Part shown: positions 22,441-33,577 of the stretch, piece by piece
How positions within the stretch are numbered: the stretch's first letter is position 1
Layout: each line of letters begins with the position of its first letter
Origin: Ottelia alismoides
Lineage: Eukaryota > Streptophyta > Magnoliopsida > Alismatales > Hydrocharitaceae
Direction: 5' to 3'
NCBI GenBank assembly: GCA_037367405.1
Contig: JAZKJV010006046.1
Coordinates: forward strand, 124,001-188,000
Length of the DNA stretch: 64,000 nt
Translations under genes and position numbers: made by a program
Notes under the pieces: generated by a model
Databases searched by the model: none
Told to the model about the DNA's origin: nothing
The model's input: only the letters and a program-made list of their open reading frames with translations

Positions 22441-22839
22441 ATACAGGTTCGACGGGGCGTCTAAACCCTACTGAACTTGTATATTTTTTTTAGCTCTTTA
22501 GCTTGGGCGAGAACATGTGCTGGCCCGGTGCTCTGTGTTGGGTCGCCAGATTAAAATTGAGTGAGATTTTCACGAACACAATTTTGCTCATGCTTGGGTC
22601 GGGCGAGAACCTGGCATATACAAGTTCTCACCCACCTACCTTAGCGAACCTCCATTGGGCGAACACACATCGAGCAAGCACATGTGCTCGCCCATAGTGT
22701 GGGCATGCACTTGGAGTGTGATCGGCGTGCACATCATGAGCCACCAATGCACACCAATCATGCCTTTTTTGTGGTGACTTCTTTGCAAATATGTAAAAGA
22801 TGTGAGGCGGAGATGCAATTTACCTAGTTGAATGCGCTA
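22441..22839. other. GC-richer junction segment left of C1, unassigned
   Basis: It contains the word GGGCGAGAAC twice (about 22505 and 22599) and an inverted partner containing GCACATGTGCTCGCCC near 22679. It may be the diverged R-U5 of C1's 3' LTR, but I could not align it to the E copy. No gene is visible. Confidence 0.3.
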
Positions 22840-23841
22840 GGCACACACACAACTAAGTATGGGGCAAGGTTTGGTCAATGCAGGTGGCTCGGGCCACATG
22901 GGTGGCATGAGTAGCTTCAGACGAGGCTTGGTCCCACCGAGCGGGTGACTCTGGTATTGAGGCTTGGATCTCCTATAAGTCCTCCGTTGAATCAACCTAA
23001 CAATATCTATATACCCATCTCCTCCCAAGCTCTGACACTGGACAATAGAGTAGGTTGTGCTCCAGCAACATATCTTCCCCTCCTCCTCAGTCGATCGATT
23101 GCGGTGAAGGACCAATAAACTCCTGAAGGGTCCACTAATCAATTGCTGTGAAGGTCAGTGAAGATCTTGGAGGGTCCACTGATTAGTTGTGGTGCATGAG
23201 TGGTGAGGAGAAGGCGAGCCACTAGAGTTGCTTCTCTAGAATGGAGACTCGCCCAAAGCTCTGACCAATGAATGGTTCAACCTATAGGGGTGAGCGAGAG
23301 CATAACCGAAGCAAACATGATGCATGTGTGCAATGAGTGAATGTCCGGATGGATGGAGAAGGCTGGGACCTGATGCATTATTCAACCAAGTTGCAGAGGA
23401 AAAGGGGGATGACACGAAGGAGGGTCTGGAGGAGGGGATAAGATGAATTGAAGGTAGCGCGATGATGGTTGGTGTCCGAATAAGCTCGAAGGGGGTTCAT
23501 ATTGAGGAGAGTTGATGTGTGTGCTTGCTGATAAAAGTGAGAAATCAAAAGAAAAAGAGTGGAAAAAACTTACCTGACTAGAGAAGAAGGTACGGCAGAG
23601 GGAAGGCTTTGGTTGAGGTTGCATTGGAACCTCCTGTGTTCTCTCATTGAGGTCAGTCGTTCCTCGGAGCTCAGGAAACCTTTAGGAGGGGTTGCGACAA
23701 TATTGGAGCCATGGGTCAACACCCAAGCACACTGTCCATCGTTGTTACTCTATATGCCCCTCCTCTGTCCCAGAAGGGGCAGAGGAACTAGTTTCAGGCA
23801 TGTGTAATGGTGGACAAGGATTTAGGGAAGTGGAGGAGGCA

Positions 23842-23850
23842 TTTTTATAG
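23842..23850 (-). promoter_or_regulatory. TATA box in C1 3' LTR
   Basis: Sense reads CCTATAAAAATGCC. It aligns with the TATA of the second C1 LTR copy at 27569. Confidence 0.55.
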
Positions 23851-24552
23851 GTGGTGGTCGTTCATTACCAGAGGGTGGGTGGCTTAGTTTGCAATAGCCG
23901 CATGGTGGCTTTAGGGCTCGGTCGAGGGTATTGATGAGTGGGCATAATGGAGGGGAGTTAGGGATATGGAGAGGGGGTGTTAGATCGTGGAGAGGTGGTG
24001 GAACGTGGGTGCTAAAAATGGAAGGGGCAACGAGGTCGGAGAGGGAGTTGTGAGAAGAAGGGGGTTACGGAGGTAGGAGACGACTGTTGGAAAGTTAAAT
24101 CTGGTGATCCAACGATCCAAGTTGAGGCATGGATGGGTGGATTACATCTGATCATGTGGTCAGATCGAACGGTAGAGAGAGCTTCGAAGAGGTGTACTTT
24201 AGATGAACTGAGGGAGTTGATGCTGTGGTGAGGAGAGATGGGGTGATGTGGAAGAGATGTAGCCAGTGGATGTGGTCTCATCTATTGGCAGAGGAGCGAG
24301 CGGGAAGGGGCGGCTCAAATAACATCTGGAGGATTAAATCAGACGGTTTAGAGAAGAAGGGAGATAACCAATGGAGATGGAGGCAGGGGAAGGGAGATCC
24401 AAGGGTTGTGGATAGCGGTGGGTGGCACAAGGACAAAGGATTGCGTAGCGGCTTCAGGGAGTGCCACATGGCCCAATCAGAATATTCAAAAAATAGGAAA
24501 TAAAGAGAAAATCAAAACCAAATAAAATGAGGCAAAATTAGTAAAAAGTAAA

Positions 24553-24597
24553 AACATGAAAGTGGTAGATCCCAATGAGTTCTACAAGTTTCATGAT
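24553..24597 (-). repeat. Conserved U3 hairpin, C1 3' LTR copy
   Basis: AACATGAAAGTGGTAGATC and, after a short loop, TTCTACAAGTTTCATG form imperfect arms. The same hairpin, better preserved, is found in D and G. Confidence 0.65.
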
Positions 24598-24943
24598 GAA
24601 AAAAGTCAAAAGAGATCAAATACACAACACAAAATTTTTGGAAATATTTTTAATAGATAAAAACACTATATTTTAATGGCCTTGTGCCTTTTTTGTCCTT
24701 TTGATTTCTTTTTAACATAAAAATAAATATCTACAATATCTAATTTATTTTTTAGAGTTTTAATAGGAAATAAAATAGGAAAATAAAGGAAATAAAAGGG
24801 TTAATTTTAAAACAAAAAATTAGGGTTATTTACAGGAGAAGGGTCAAATGCCAATAAAGCAGAAGTAATGAAAATTTTGATTGATTTGTTTATGCTTCAA
24901 GGATAATACAGAAGTATAGAAATGATAAATAAGAGATTCATCA

Positions 24944-24957
24944 TCCCCCTATACTTA
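24944..24957 (-). promoter_or_regulatory. Element C1 polypurine tract
   Basis: The plus strand reads TCCCCCTATACTTAAAC right after the LTR's CA, so sense gives AAGTATAGGGGGA before TG. A short GCTCGTCC...GAGCA stem follows, as in D and G. Confidence 0.85.
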
Positions 24958-27003
24958 AACTATGCTCGTCCTTGAGCATCTAAAGAATGAATGAGTCCTG
25001 ACAGAGAATGTGAATTTTCAAGGCTCAATTCATCGAAGACCCTTAATGTGAGTGGTCCTAAAATTCGGGGCTCAACCATGCGCTAGTCAAAATGAATCCA
25101 ACTTCTCTAATTATCAGACTCTTTGTTTTTACATATAATATAAGGATATGACAATTAGTGTACTGTAATCATGAGAGTCGAGTCGAGATGTCACCAAAGG
25201 TCCCAGTCCAGGAGACTATCCTCTAGACCTAATCCTCGACACTAGGGACTAAGTATTTTCTTGCGTTCAGTCCACCCTCTCGTTATTTTGTCAGACTTAG
25301 TGTAGACGAAAGGTCGGATTATGGATGGCATAGGTTTGTGTATTTTCTTCTCTCCCTCGTAATTGAATAAGGATCCTCTCGAATGCCTTTTTACTTAACA
25401 CATATATTTTTCATTTGTTGATCAATGCATCTGTCAAAAGTTGTTGAGTCGTCTTTACTTGTTTTCCTAGGAGTACACCGAGGTGTGTCTTCGTTAAGTA
25501 TCTAATATACTTACACCCAAACTCTTATCACTTACAATGCAGAGCTCTTTTTGAGGTACTAGCCCGACTCATTGGTGCTAATTAGCTTTGGGCCAAGTGG
25601 ACACTTTGAAATGGTTGGGAGCGCTCGCATTTGATTGAATCTCATTGTAATTGACTTTGTATTGAGAGAGCTTTTCTTTCAATAGTTCTTTCTTTTCTTT
25701 TTTTCTTTTTGGCTAGCTCCACTACTATTACCAAGAGTTGGTGCACACGGATCAACGATCATTTAGTTTCTTCATACCCTGACATATTGGTAAATATTAA
25801 ACGATAGCATGTCAACTTGTTTACATAGAACTAGGGTTTTGCTGACACTCAGGTTTCTTGAAGTCTTCATCGACTTTATCCCATCCTCAAGCATCATTAA
25901 ATCGGTTCTAGACTTAAATCTCCAGTCTCAGTTACTAAAGTGATACCTCAACTCATCTTATCATTCATGCAGTTGTGAAAGTGACGTGTTGATCATATTC
26001 TTTAGAAGATAGAGATGAAGAGTGCAATATAGAGACCATATCTTTCAAACAAGGGAAATGTGGATTATTAAGTCTCAAACCCTAATGACTAAGTATGGTT
26101 ATCTCATAATCTCAAGATCTCAAAAATCAAGTGTCCTCGAATCCTTAAGACTTGAGTGGTAGTGAATGTGTCAGGAATACACAACTTAAAAAATAGTGAT
26201 TTTTTTATCTTTGAACTTTCAAATTTTTATGGATTTTTTTTAATCTTTAGAGAAATAATGACAGAACCAAGCTCATGAATATTTGCATCCAGTTTCAGCC
26301 AGTATGGGTGTAAGTACGGGCCGTTATACAACTATCCGTACAACTTCAGGATGGTGCTAGATGCGTTGTCTTTTAACCACCCACTCTACTAAGGGAGACC
26401 ATAGTTCCTTCACTAAAAAGTAGCTATTCATTTTTAGGCTTAGTAGTCAAAATCGCTACTAAAGAAAATATTATAATTATTTTCAGATTTTTATGGAATT
26501 TCTTAATAAGGTTAATATAACAAAAAGTAAGTACCTCAATTTCAAAAAGATTTTTGAAAATATTTCCCAAACCATGTCACATAATATGTATATTTTCAAA
26601 ATATTTTTTAAATGATTTTTCAAACAAATCATATTCCTATTTTTCAAAACAATGTCACACAGTTAGAAAAATTTTCAAAATATTTATAATTATTTTTACA
26701 AAATCAGTTTAAAAATACTTATAACCTATCCCCAAAAAGTTTCAAATTGTTCAAAATACGAGCTATGGCTAAAGTATATATATACAATATATACGCTATA
26801 CCCCCTATACTTAACTTTTGTTATGTCCTTGTGGCACAAAGTGATATGATTCCATTGCTTAGTTTAAAATACAAGGTGATATAGTAGTGATGCTCCCTGT
26901 ATGCTTAGGTTAAAATAACCTCAATATAAGAAGAACAAGAAGAGGGAAGCAAATATTTGACTCAGGTACCCCTATACTTGCTCTAGAATAGAGGCTTGTT
27001 CAG
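24958..27003 (-). mobile_element. Element C1 3' internal remnant, noncoding
   Basis: This is about 2 kb of 3' untranslated region. From about 25300 it is similar (about 80% by eye) to C2 at 28860-30300; for example both contain TTTTTGGCTAGCTCCACT and TTGATCAATG words in order. It ends inside the hairpin array and then joins LTR sequence abruptly at about 27003, so gag, pol, leader and PBS have been deleted. Confidence 0.7.
26801..26990 (-). repeat. Element C1 polypurine-tract hairpin array, decayed
   Basis: Three units begin at 26801 (CCCCCTATACTTAAC), 26893 (CTCCCTGTATGCTTAGG paired with CCTCAATATAAG) and about 26969 (CCCCTATACTTGC). A TACGAGCTATGGCTAAAG preamble lies at about 26758. Pairing is weaker than in A or G. 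Confidence 0.7.
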
Positions 27004-27568
27004 AGCTTTTATCAATGAAGGACTCAACCTACAGGGTTGAGCGAAAGCATAGGCGAAGCAAACATGATGCGTGCTTGTAGTGAGTGAAGGTTCAAATGGA
27101 TTGAGAAGGTGGGGACCCGATGGATTCTTTTACCGAATAGAGGAGGAAAGGGGGAGAAGCTAAGAAGAGTCTGGAGGAGGGGAGAAGATGAATGGAGGGT
27201 GGAGAGAGGATGGTTGGTGTCCGAAAAAGCTTGAAGGGGGTTCAAATTGAGGTGAGGTGATGTGTGTGTGCTGATAAAAGCGAGAAATCAAAAGAAAAAG
27301 GAGGGGAAGAATCATACCTAACTGGAAAATAAGATGCAGTCGAGGGAAGGCTTAGGATGAGGTTCCATTGGAACCTCCGATCTTCGCTCATCGAGGTCAG
27401 CCATTCCTTGGAGCTCGGGAAACCTCTAGGAGGGGCTACGACATGGCCAGATCCATGGGTCAACACTCAGGCACACTGGCCATCATCATTCACCTATCCA
27501 CCCATCCTCTATCACAGTATGGGGGAGGGGAACTAGGTTTAGGCCTGTGTAATGGTGGAGGAGGAGGC

Positions 27569-27577
27569 ATTTTATAG
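27569..27577 (-). promoter_or_regulatory. TATA box in C1 5' LTR
   Basis: Sense reads ATCTATAAAATGCC, equivalent to 23842-23850 in the 3' LTR. Confidence 0.55.
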
Positions 27578-28277
27578 ATTTTGGTCGGTCATTATAAGAG
27601 GGTGGGGGGCTCGGTTTGCAACGGCTTCGTGGCGTCTCTGGGCTCAGCCGAGGGTATTAATGGCTAGGCATAATGGAGGGGAGTTAGGGCTACGAAGAGG
27701 AGGTGTTAGATCGTGGAGAGGTGGTGGAACGTGGGTGCTAAAAATGGAAGGGGTGATGAGGTCGGAGAGAGAGTTGTGAGAATAAGGGGGTTACTGAGGT
27801 AGGAGACAGTTGTTGGATTGTTGGATATGGCGATCCAATGGTCCAGCTTGAGGCGCAAATGGGTGGATTAGATCTGATCATGAGATTAGATCGGGCGATA
27901 GAGAGAGCTGCGGAGAGGTGCATTCCAAATGAATTGAGGGAGTTGAACCTACGGTGAGGAGAGATGGGGTGGCGTGGAAGAGATGTAGCCATTGGATGTG
28001 GTCTCATCCAGTGGTTGAGGAGTGAGCGGGAAGGGGTAGCTCAGATCACATCTGGAGGATGAAATCAGACGGTTGAGAGAAGAAGGGAGATAAGCGGCGG
28101 AGATTGAGGTGGGGAAGGGAGATCCAGGGGTTGTGGATAGTGGTGGGTGGCACAAGGACAAAGGGTCATGTGGAGGTTCCATGGAGCGCCACGTGGCCCA
28201 ATCAGAATATTCAGAAAATAAGAAATAAGAAGAAATTCAAAACCAAATAAAAGGAAGCAAAATTAGTAAAAAGTTAA

Positions 28278-28323
28278 AACATGAAATTTGTACATATTTA
28301 TGAGATCCACAAGTTTCATGTTG
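28278..28323 (-). repeat. Conserved U3 hairpin, C1 5' LTR copy
   Basis: AACATGAAATTTGTAC and CCACAAGTTTCATGTT are the arms. Only the outer part still pairs well. Confidence 0.55.
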
Positions 28324-30105
28324 AAACATAAATCCAAAAGAGATCAAATACATAATACTATTTTTTTGCAAGTATTTTTAATTGATAAAAATACTATTTT
28401 TAATGGTCTTGTGATTTTTTTGTCTTTTGATTTCTTTTTAAAACCAAAACAAATATCTATAATATTTAATCTATTTTTTTTGAGTTTAATAAGAAATAAA
28501 AAAAGGAAAAATAAAGAAAATAAAAAGGTTGATTTTAGTACAAAAAATAGGGTTATTTATATGTGAACGATCTACTGCTAATTAAGCAAAATTTATGAAG
28601 ATTTTGATCACTTTGTTTATGCTCTGAGGACAAATAAGAGAGTATAGAAATGATAAACCAGATATTCATCAGCTCGCAAGTGTGTCTACGTTGGATCGGA
28701 CTTGAGATAAGAGAATCTCTTACTTTAGAGATTAGCTATCGCATACACGCTCCAAGAGGTAATCCTAATTACTCATTTATGATCTTGATGAAATGAGTTT
28801 AGAAGTATTCTTGAATCATGTGGTTTCATCTTATTAAATTTTTTAAATTCTATTGCCCCTTGAAACTAATATGACAAGTTGACCTGCGTATTCGATGTGA
28901 TCTTCATGCTTCCATGGTACGCTAAGGCCTAAACCATAGCCTTCAAAGGATCCTCTCGAGTGTCGTATTACTCAACACATATTTTTTGGTTGTTGATCAA
29001 TGTATTTGTCAAGAGAATTTAGGAGTCGCATGCACTTATTTTCATGAGAATACACGTGATGTGTCTCTTTTGAGTATCTAATATACCTTCGACACCCAGA
29101 ATTGTATCACTTATGATGCAGAGCTCTTTTTTAGTTATAGCGTGACTACTATGGTCCTAATAGCTTTGGTCCAAGGTGGACACTTAAAAATGTTTGGGAG
29201 CACTTGCATTTAGTGTAAGATCTTTTGTATTTGACTTTGACATGTGAGATCTTTTCTCATCTTTCTTTTCTTTTTTCTTTTTGGCTAGCTCCACTGCTTT
29301 TACCAAGTTGGTGCACACTGATCAACAAATTTCATGTTTCGTCACACCCTGGCACATAGGTCACTATTAAGAAATAACATGAGAACTTGTTCTCATACTG
29401 GCTTAAGTTTGCTGACCCTAAGGTTTCATGAAGCCTTCGTCAATTTTATCTCATCCTTGAGTATCATAAGATCGGGTCTAGACTTAAATCTCAAATCCCA
29501 GTTCCTCAAGTGAGACCTCAATTCTTCTCATCATCAATGCAGTTGTGTGAGTGATATGGGGGTCATATTCTTAAAGGCAAAGATGAAGTGTGCAATATAA
29601 CACCCATATCTTTCAAACAAGGGCGCTGTGGATTATTAAGTCTCAAATCCTAATGATTAAGGCTGGTTAACTCATACTCTTAAGATCTTATAAACCAAAG
29701 TTTATTTATTCGTCAAGTCTTGAGTGATGGTGAAAAGGTGTTAGGGATACACCAAATCGATTGTTTAGTGTTTTTGTGACTTTTTTGAATTTTTGAATTT
29801 TTTTGTATTTTAAATAAGGTTATAAGCATTTGCATACACAAATTTAGTCTCATTTACACCTTCAATTTTTTAAAAGATTTTTGAAAAGATTTTCCAAACC
29901 ATGTTACATAATATGTATAGATTTTCAAAATATTTTCAAAAGGTTTTCAAAACAAGTAAAATCCCCATTTTTCAAATCAATGCCAAACATTTTTCAAAAC
30001 AATGTCACACATTAAGGAAATCTTTCAACGCATTTACAAACATTTTTACACAAATCAGTTCAAAAATTAATATACCCTAGCCCCAAAAAGTTTGAAAATT
30101 TTCAA

Positions 30106-30467
30106 AATATGAGCTATGGCTAAAGTATATATAATATATATGGTACACCCCCATATACATAGGCTTTGTTATGTCCTCATAGAACAAAGTGATATGAAGC
30201 ATAGCTCATGCTGAAAAATAGAAAGATATACGAGAACAAACTCAGGTTGACCTCCCTATAATTAGATTAAAAATAACCTATGTATCAGAAGAAGACCAAG
30301 AGGTATTAATGAATAAAGAATAGAAAATGGTAGGGGCTCGGGTCCCCCATATACTTAGGCTTATAATATCCAAAGTATATGTATGAAGAGAGGAGAGAAC
30401 CGAGGGAAACAATCATATGGAACATGGTTCCCCCTATACTTTGGTTGAAAAGAAGCTGATGTATATG
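30106..30467 (-). repeat. Element C2 compound hairpin and polypurine-tract hairpin array, decayed
   Basis: The outer arms AATATGAGCTATG (30106-30118) and CATAGCTCATGCT (30200-30212) pair at 11 of 13 positions. Units begin at 30148 (CCCCCATATACATAGG), 30251, 30344 (CCCCCATATACTTAGG) and about 30430 (CCCCCTATACTTTGG). Right-hand arms are eroded (for example CCAAAGTATATG). Confidence 0.7.
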
Positions 30468-30479
30468 TATATGGAAGTA

Positions 30480-31735
30480 AGGATGGGGATCCATGACACA
30501 ATTTAGGTTTAAGTGAGATGAATTTACAAGATGGATGAATCCTTGGAGATGATCATGGGGTCTAGGGTTTACGGGACGGTTGGGCAGAATACACAATCAA
30601 GGCTCAACCAGTCAAGTAGATACCATTGATTTCACCAACTTCACACATGAAGACCACTAAGTGATGGTCATTTTAACTTGCTGGTTTAGTTGGTGATCAT
30701 CCCAAATTTATGTATGTTACGTAAGGTTTAATGATAGGTTTTGGGCACTATCCTGGGGATGCGACCTCACCTCTCAGCATGCAAATAGATCATGCGTACA
30801 ATGTTAGGGTTTACTCTCACATAATCCAAGGTTAAATTTACTCCATTTTATTGCGGTTGGTTGACTTGCATTATCAGTCCAATTTTGTGCTTAAGTTTTC
30901 ACTTAATTTAATATGAGCACAATTAAGCAATCATCGTCAAACGATCAGTCTTAATTCCATTTAAAATCAAAAGTTATAAATCAAGAGGGGGATGTCAAGA
31001 AAGTTGATGCAATGCAAAAACATGATGCATGCTCAAGAGAAGTACTTATAGTACCTCCAACATTCTTCATGAAAGTGCAATACTGAATTAAATTTTTCAC
31101 TATATGTATGCAAGTCGAGAAATCCTCATCCTAAACATGCTTCTATTAGCAGGATATAAATCAATTTATTTGTCCAAGTGAAGCGATGTTTATGTGAGTC
31201 TATATCAATCTATGGAGATGAAGTCAATCTCCTAAATGCTTATTAGTGTGTCCTACCTACGGTCAAGTGCAACATATATAAAATAAAAGAAGCTCAATGA
31301 GTCACGTACCTAACCTAGGTCAAACACTCAAGTGGAGCCCCACCCAACTGAGGGGTGAAACAGACTCCACACACCACATGTAGGTCTAAGTCCAAGAACA
31401 CACGCGTGAGCCCTCAAACAAAGGCCACTAAAAATGTAATTAATACAAATATATACAACAAATAAAATAAATAAAATTGCTCATTAAAAATCTTGATGCT
31501 ATAGAAGGTGCTTCTCTGGTTTCACGCTACGAGAGCTCCCGAATTTAGCCTTTGTGTCTCTCGAACGTCCTTTAGTATCCACGAGCCCTGCCAAAAGGTC
31601 ATGCATTAGATATATGATCAAGAAATTTAATGAACAATAAAAATAATGCAAAGACAATATAGAGCCCTAGACCTAAATATAAAAAATAATCAACTTAAGT
31701 AAATATTGAAATCTAAGAAATGACAAAAATAAGTT
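30480..31735 (-). other. Element C2 leader, noncoding
   Basis: The segment near 31010-31140 (AAAACATGATGCATGC, GAATTAAATTTTTCACTATA) is related to the D leader at 46190-46310. There is no coding frame. Confidence 0.5.
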
Positions 31736-31748
31736 GTGAACATCATTA
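31736..31748 (-). promoter_or_regulatory. Element C2 primer-binding site, heavily decayed
   Basis: GTGAACATCATTA lies two bases (TT) below the LTR's TG, exactly where A and D have their PBS. Against the tRNA-Asp end it matches 6 of 13 positions; four of the seven differences are G-to-A or C-to-T transitions. The call rests on position more than sequence. Confidence 0.45.
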
Positions 31749-31750
31749 TT

Positions 31751-33577
31751 TGATCAACCGCTAAGTGGATGAGTTAACTCACATTCGTTGTGATACAACC
31801 ACTTAGCTATCTATCAAAAATCGAGCTTGTATGATCTCCGTGAGAAGGGGCTCGGTTTAGATAGAATAAATCCAAACCTGGGAAGTCCAAGATCGAACTC
31901 AGATACACAAGCCACCTCAATAATAAATCAGATCCTAATATTTTGATTAAGTGATTATTGATCGACCAAGGTCAACCATGCACACAAAATGATGCAAAAT
32001 ATGACTAATAAATGACAAGAATTTTTATTTGGATATTTGCAAGTTAAGATATGATAACGTGAAATAGAATGATGTGTGATTCATGCATGAAATAATGTAC
32101 AAAGATGCCCCTAATTCTATAAGATAATTGAGCAATAAAGTTTAAGACAATTTTAGTATCATTTGATGCATCAAAACTAAGTCCACATATATTTTTAAGG
32201 CATTTAAATGATAAGTATAATGACAAAATATCCTCAAAATTTATCACATTGATGTAAATGTCAAAAAGTAAATAAATGCAGTAAATAGATAGAGGATAAA
32301 TTATGCATCAAAATGAAATTAAAATCAATAGAAACGGTGCCCATTTGCTCAAGTTATGAAATAAAGAGTCTAGGGGCATATCAACAAGAAAAACATGAAA
32401 ATAACTAATGAAATAATCATAAACAGACCCTTGGAGGGCATTGCAATTTTCAAAACAAGGAGGGGATTCCCTTAGATTTTCCATGCACATGGGGACCTAA
32501 ATGTAATTCCAAGGAATGGACAGGGTCCTCTAGTAATTTGCACAAGCGTGGCCCGTGAAGCACACATGCATGGACCTGCCTACAATTCTAGAGATGTATC
32601 ATGGAATATCTTTCAAAAGTTCTCAGGCCATACGTGATAGGCATGCAGATGGAGGCTCAATTGAAGGGTCGGGGCCAATGTAGGTGCCTCGAGGCATGTG
32701 GGACTTGAAGTGACTTCAGGCGAGGCTCGGTCCCATCGAGCCTCCGTGCTTCATGGAAGACTACATAGACGATCTTGAGCCATTGGATGGACACTAGAGG
32801 GGTGCCATCCGATGGCACTTGTAGCTCAAAGCTCAACCTCCTCCTTCGTGTATCGACAGTACAAACAAAGCTCCGACAAGCCTACAATAGCTCCACCACA
32901 CTCCTCCATGCAAGCGGTTGATCTAGGGAGGATCATGGGTTGCTGAATCTCGATTGAAGAAGAACAACTGGGGGCTTTTGGATATGTCTAACGACTTATG
33001 CTTGTTGGAGGCGGATCTCTAGAATGGAGCTTTGATCAAAGGCTGGCCTATCAAAGTTTGTACCTCGTAAGATGTGATTCAGAATAGTCAAGGTGTGTAG
33101 TGGGAGTGATGTGAGGTGAGTAGAGGGAGGCAGTGCGGAGAACTATGGTGCCCTGGGTGAGTTCTCCTTCATCGTGGGCATAGGAGAAATCATGGAGTGG
33201 AGGAGATTTTAGAGGAGAGAAGGTGGTCGAAAGCATCAGCGTGGATCTATGATCCATGGTGAGGCTCTAGGCGCATTCAATTGAAGATGGCAACGGAGGC
33301 ACATGTCTAATTAAATAAAAGAAAACAAGATAAAAAAACATGCCTAATTTACCTGGAAGATCAAAGGAAGAAGATTGGCGGAGGTATTTGTTTGTGCTGA
33401 GCATGGGAAAGAGTTGAGGTTTGTCGCTCTACCTGGTCAGCCAGTCTAGGGGGCTTAAACGATGACTGGGGTGTCATGACATGGTCGGATATGACCATGG
33501 GTCTACACCTAGGCACTAAAGGATCTTCTCCCTCTTAATCCTCACAGGAGGGAGGAGCAAGACTCTTCCTAGACCAG
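31751..33577 (-). repeat. Element C2 5' LTR (called E), left piece
   Basis: It opens TGATCAACCGCTAAGTGG above the decayed PBS. From about 32640 it matches C1's LTR (GGCGAGGCTCGGTCCCATCG). The segment around 33430-33560 (ATGGGTCTACACCTAGGCAC, CACAGGAGGGAGGAGC) matches C1 at 23650-23800. The match stops at 33577 where element D begins and resumes at 50513. Confidence 0.7.

Larger units (their letters stand above)
22840..24943 (-). repeat. Element C1 3' LTR, partial
   Basis: From about 22840 it matches E (from about 32640) in segments such as GCTTGGTCCCACCGAGC, and from about 23260 it matches 27004-28671. It ends GAGATTCATCA directly before a polypurine tract, so it is a 3' LTR. The low end is truncated or too diverged to define: E has about 900 bp more on that side. 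It carries a TATA box at 23842-23850, a GGATCnnGTGATCC-type palindrome near 24100, and the U3 hairpin at 24553-24597. Confidence 0.75.
27004..28671 (-). repeat. Element C1 5' LTR, truncated
   Basis: It matches C1's 3' LTR from about 23260 to 24943 in order (GCATAGGCGAAGCAAACATG, TGGGTCAACACTCAGGCACA and the GTGGCCCAATCAGAATATTC region). It ends GATATTCATCA at 28671, and no polypurine tract follows, so it is the 5' LTR. Its low-coordinate half (U5 and part of R) is missing at the deletion joint near 27003. Confidence 0.75.
28672..31735 (-). mobile_element. Element C2 internal region, noncoding remnant
   Basis: The left part (about 28860-30300) matches C1's 3' internal region. It is followed by a hairpin array (30106-30467) and then, without any gag or pol, by leader-like sequence (about 30480-31735). 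The first 190 bp after C1's LTR are unmatched. A large internal deletion, or a non-autonomous structure like A's but smaller, would explain the absence of coding sequence. Confidence 0.65.
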
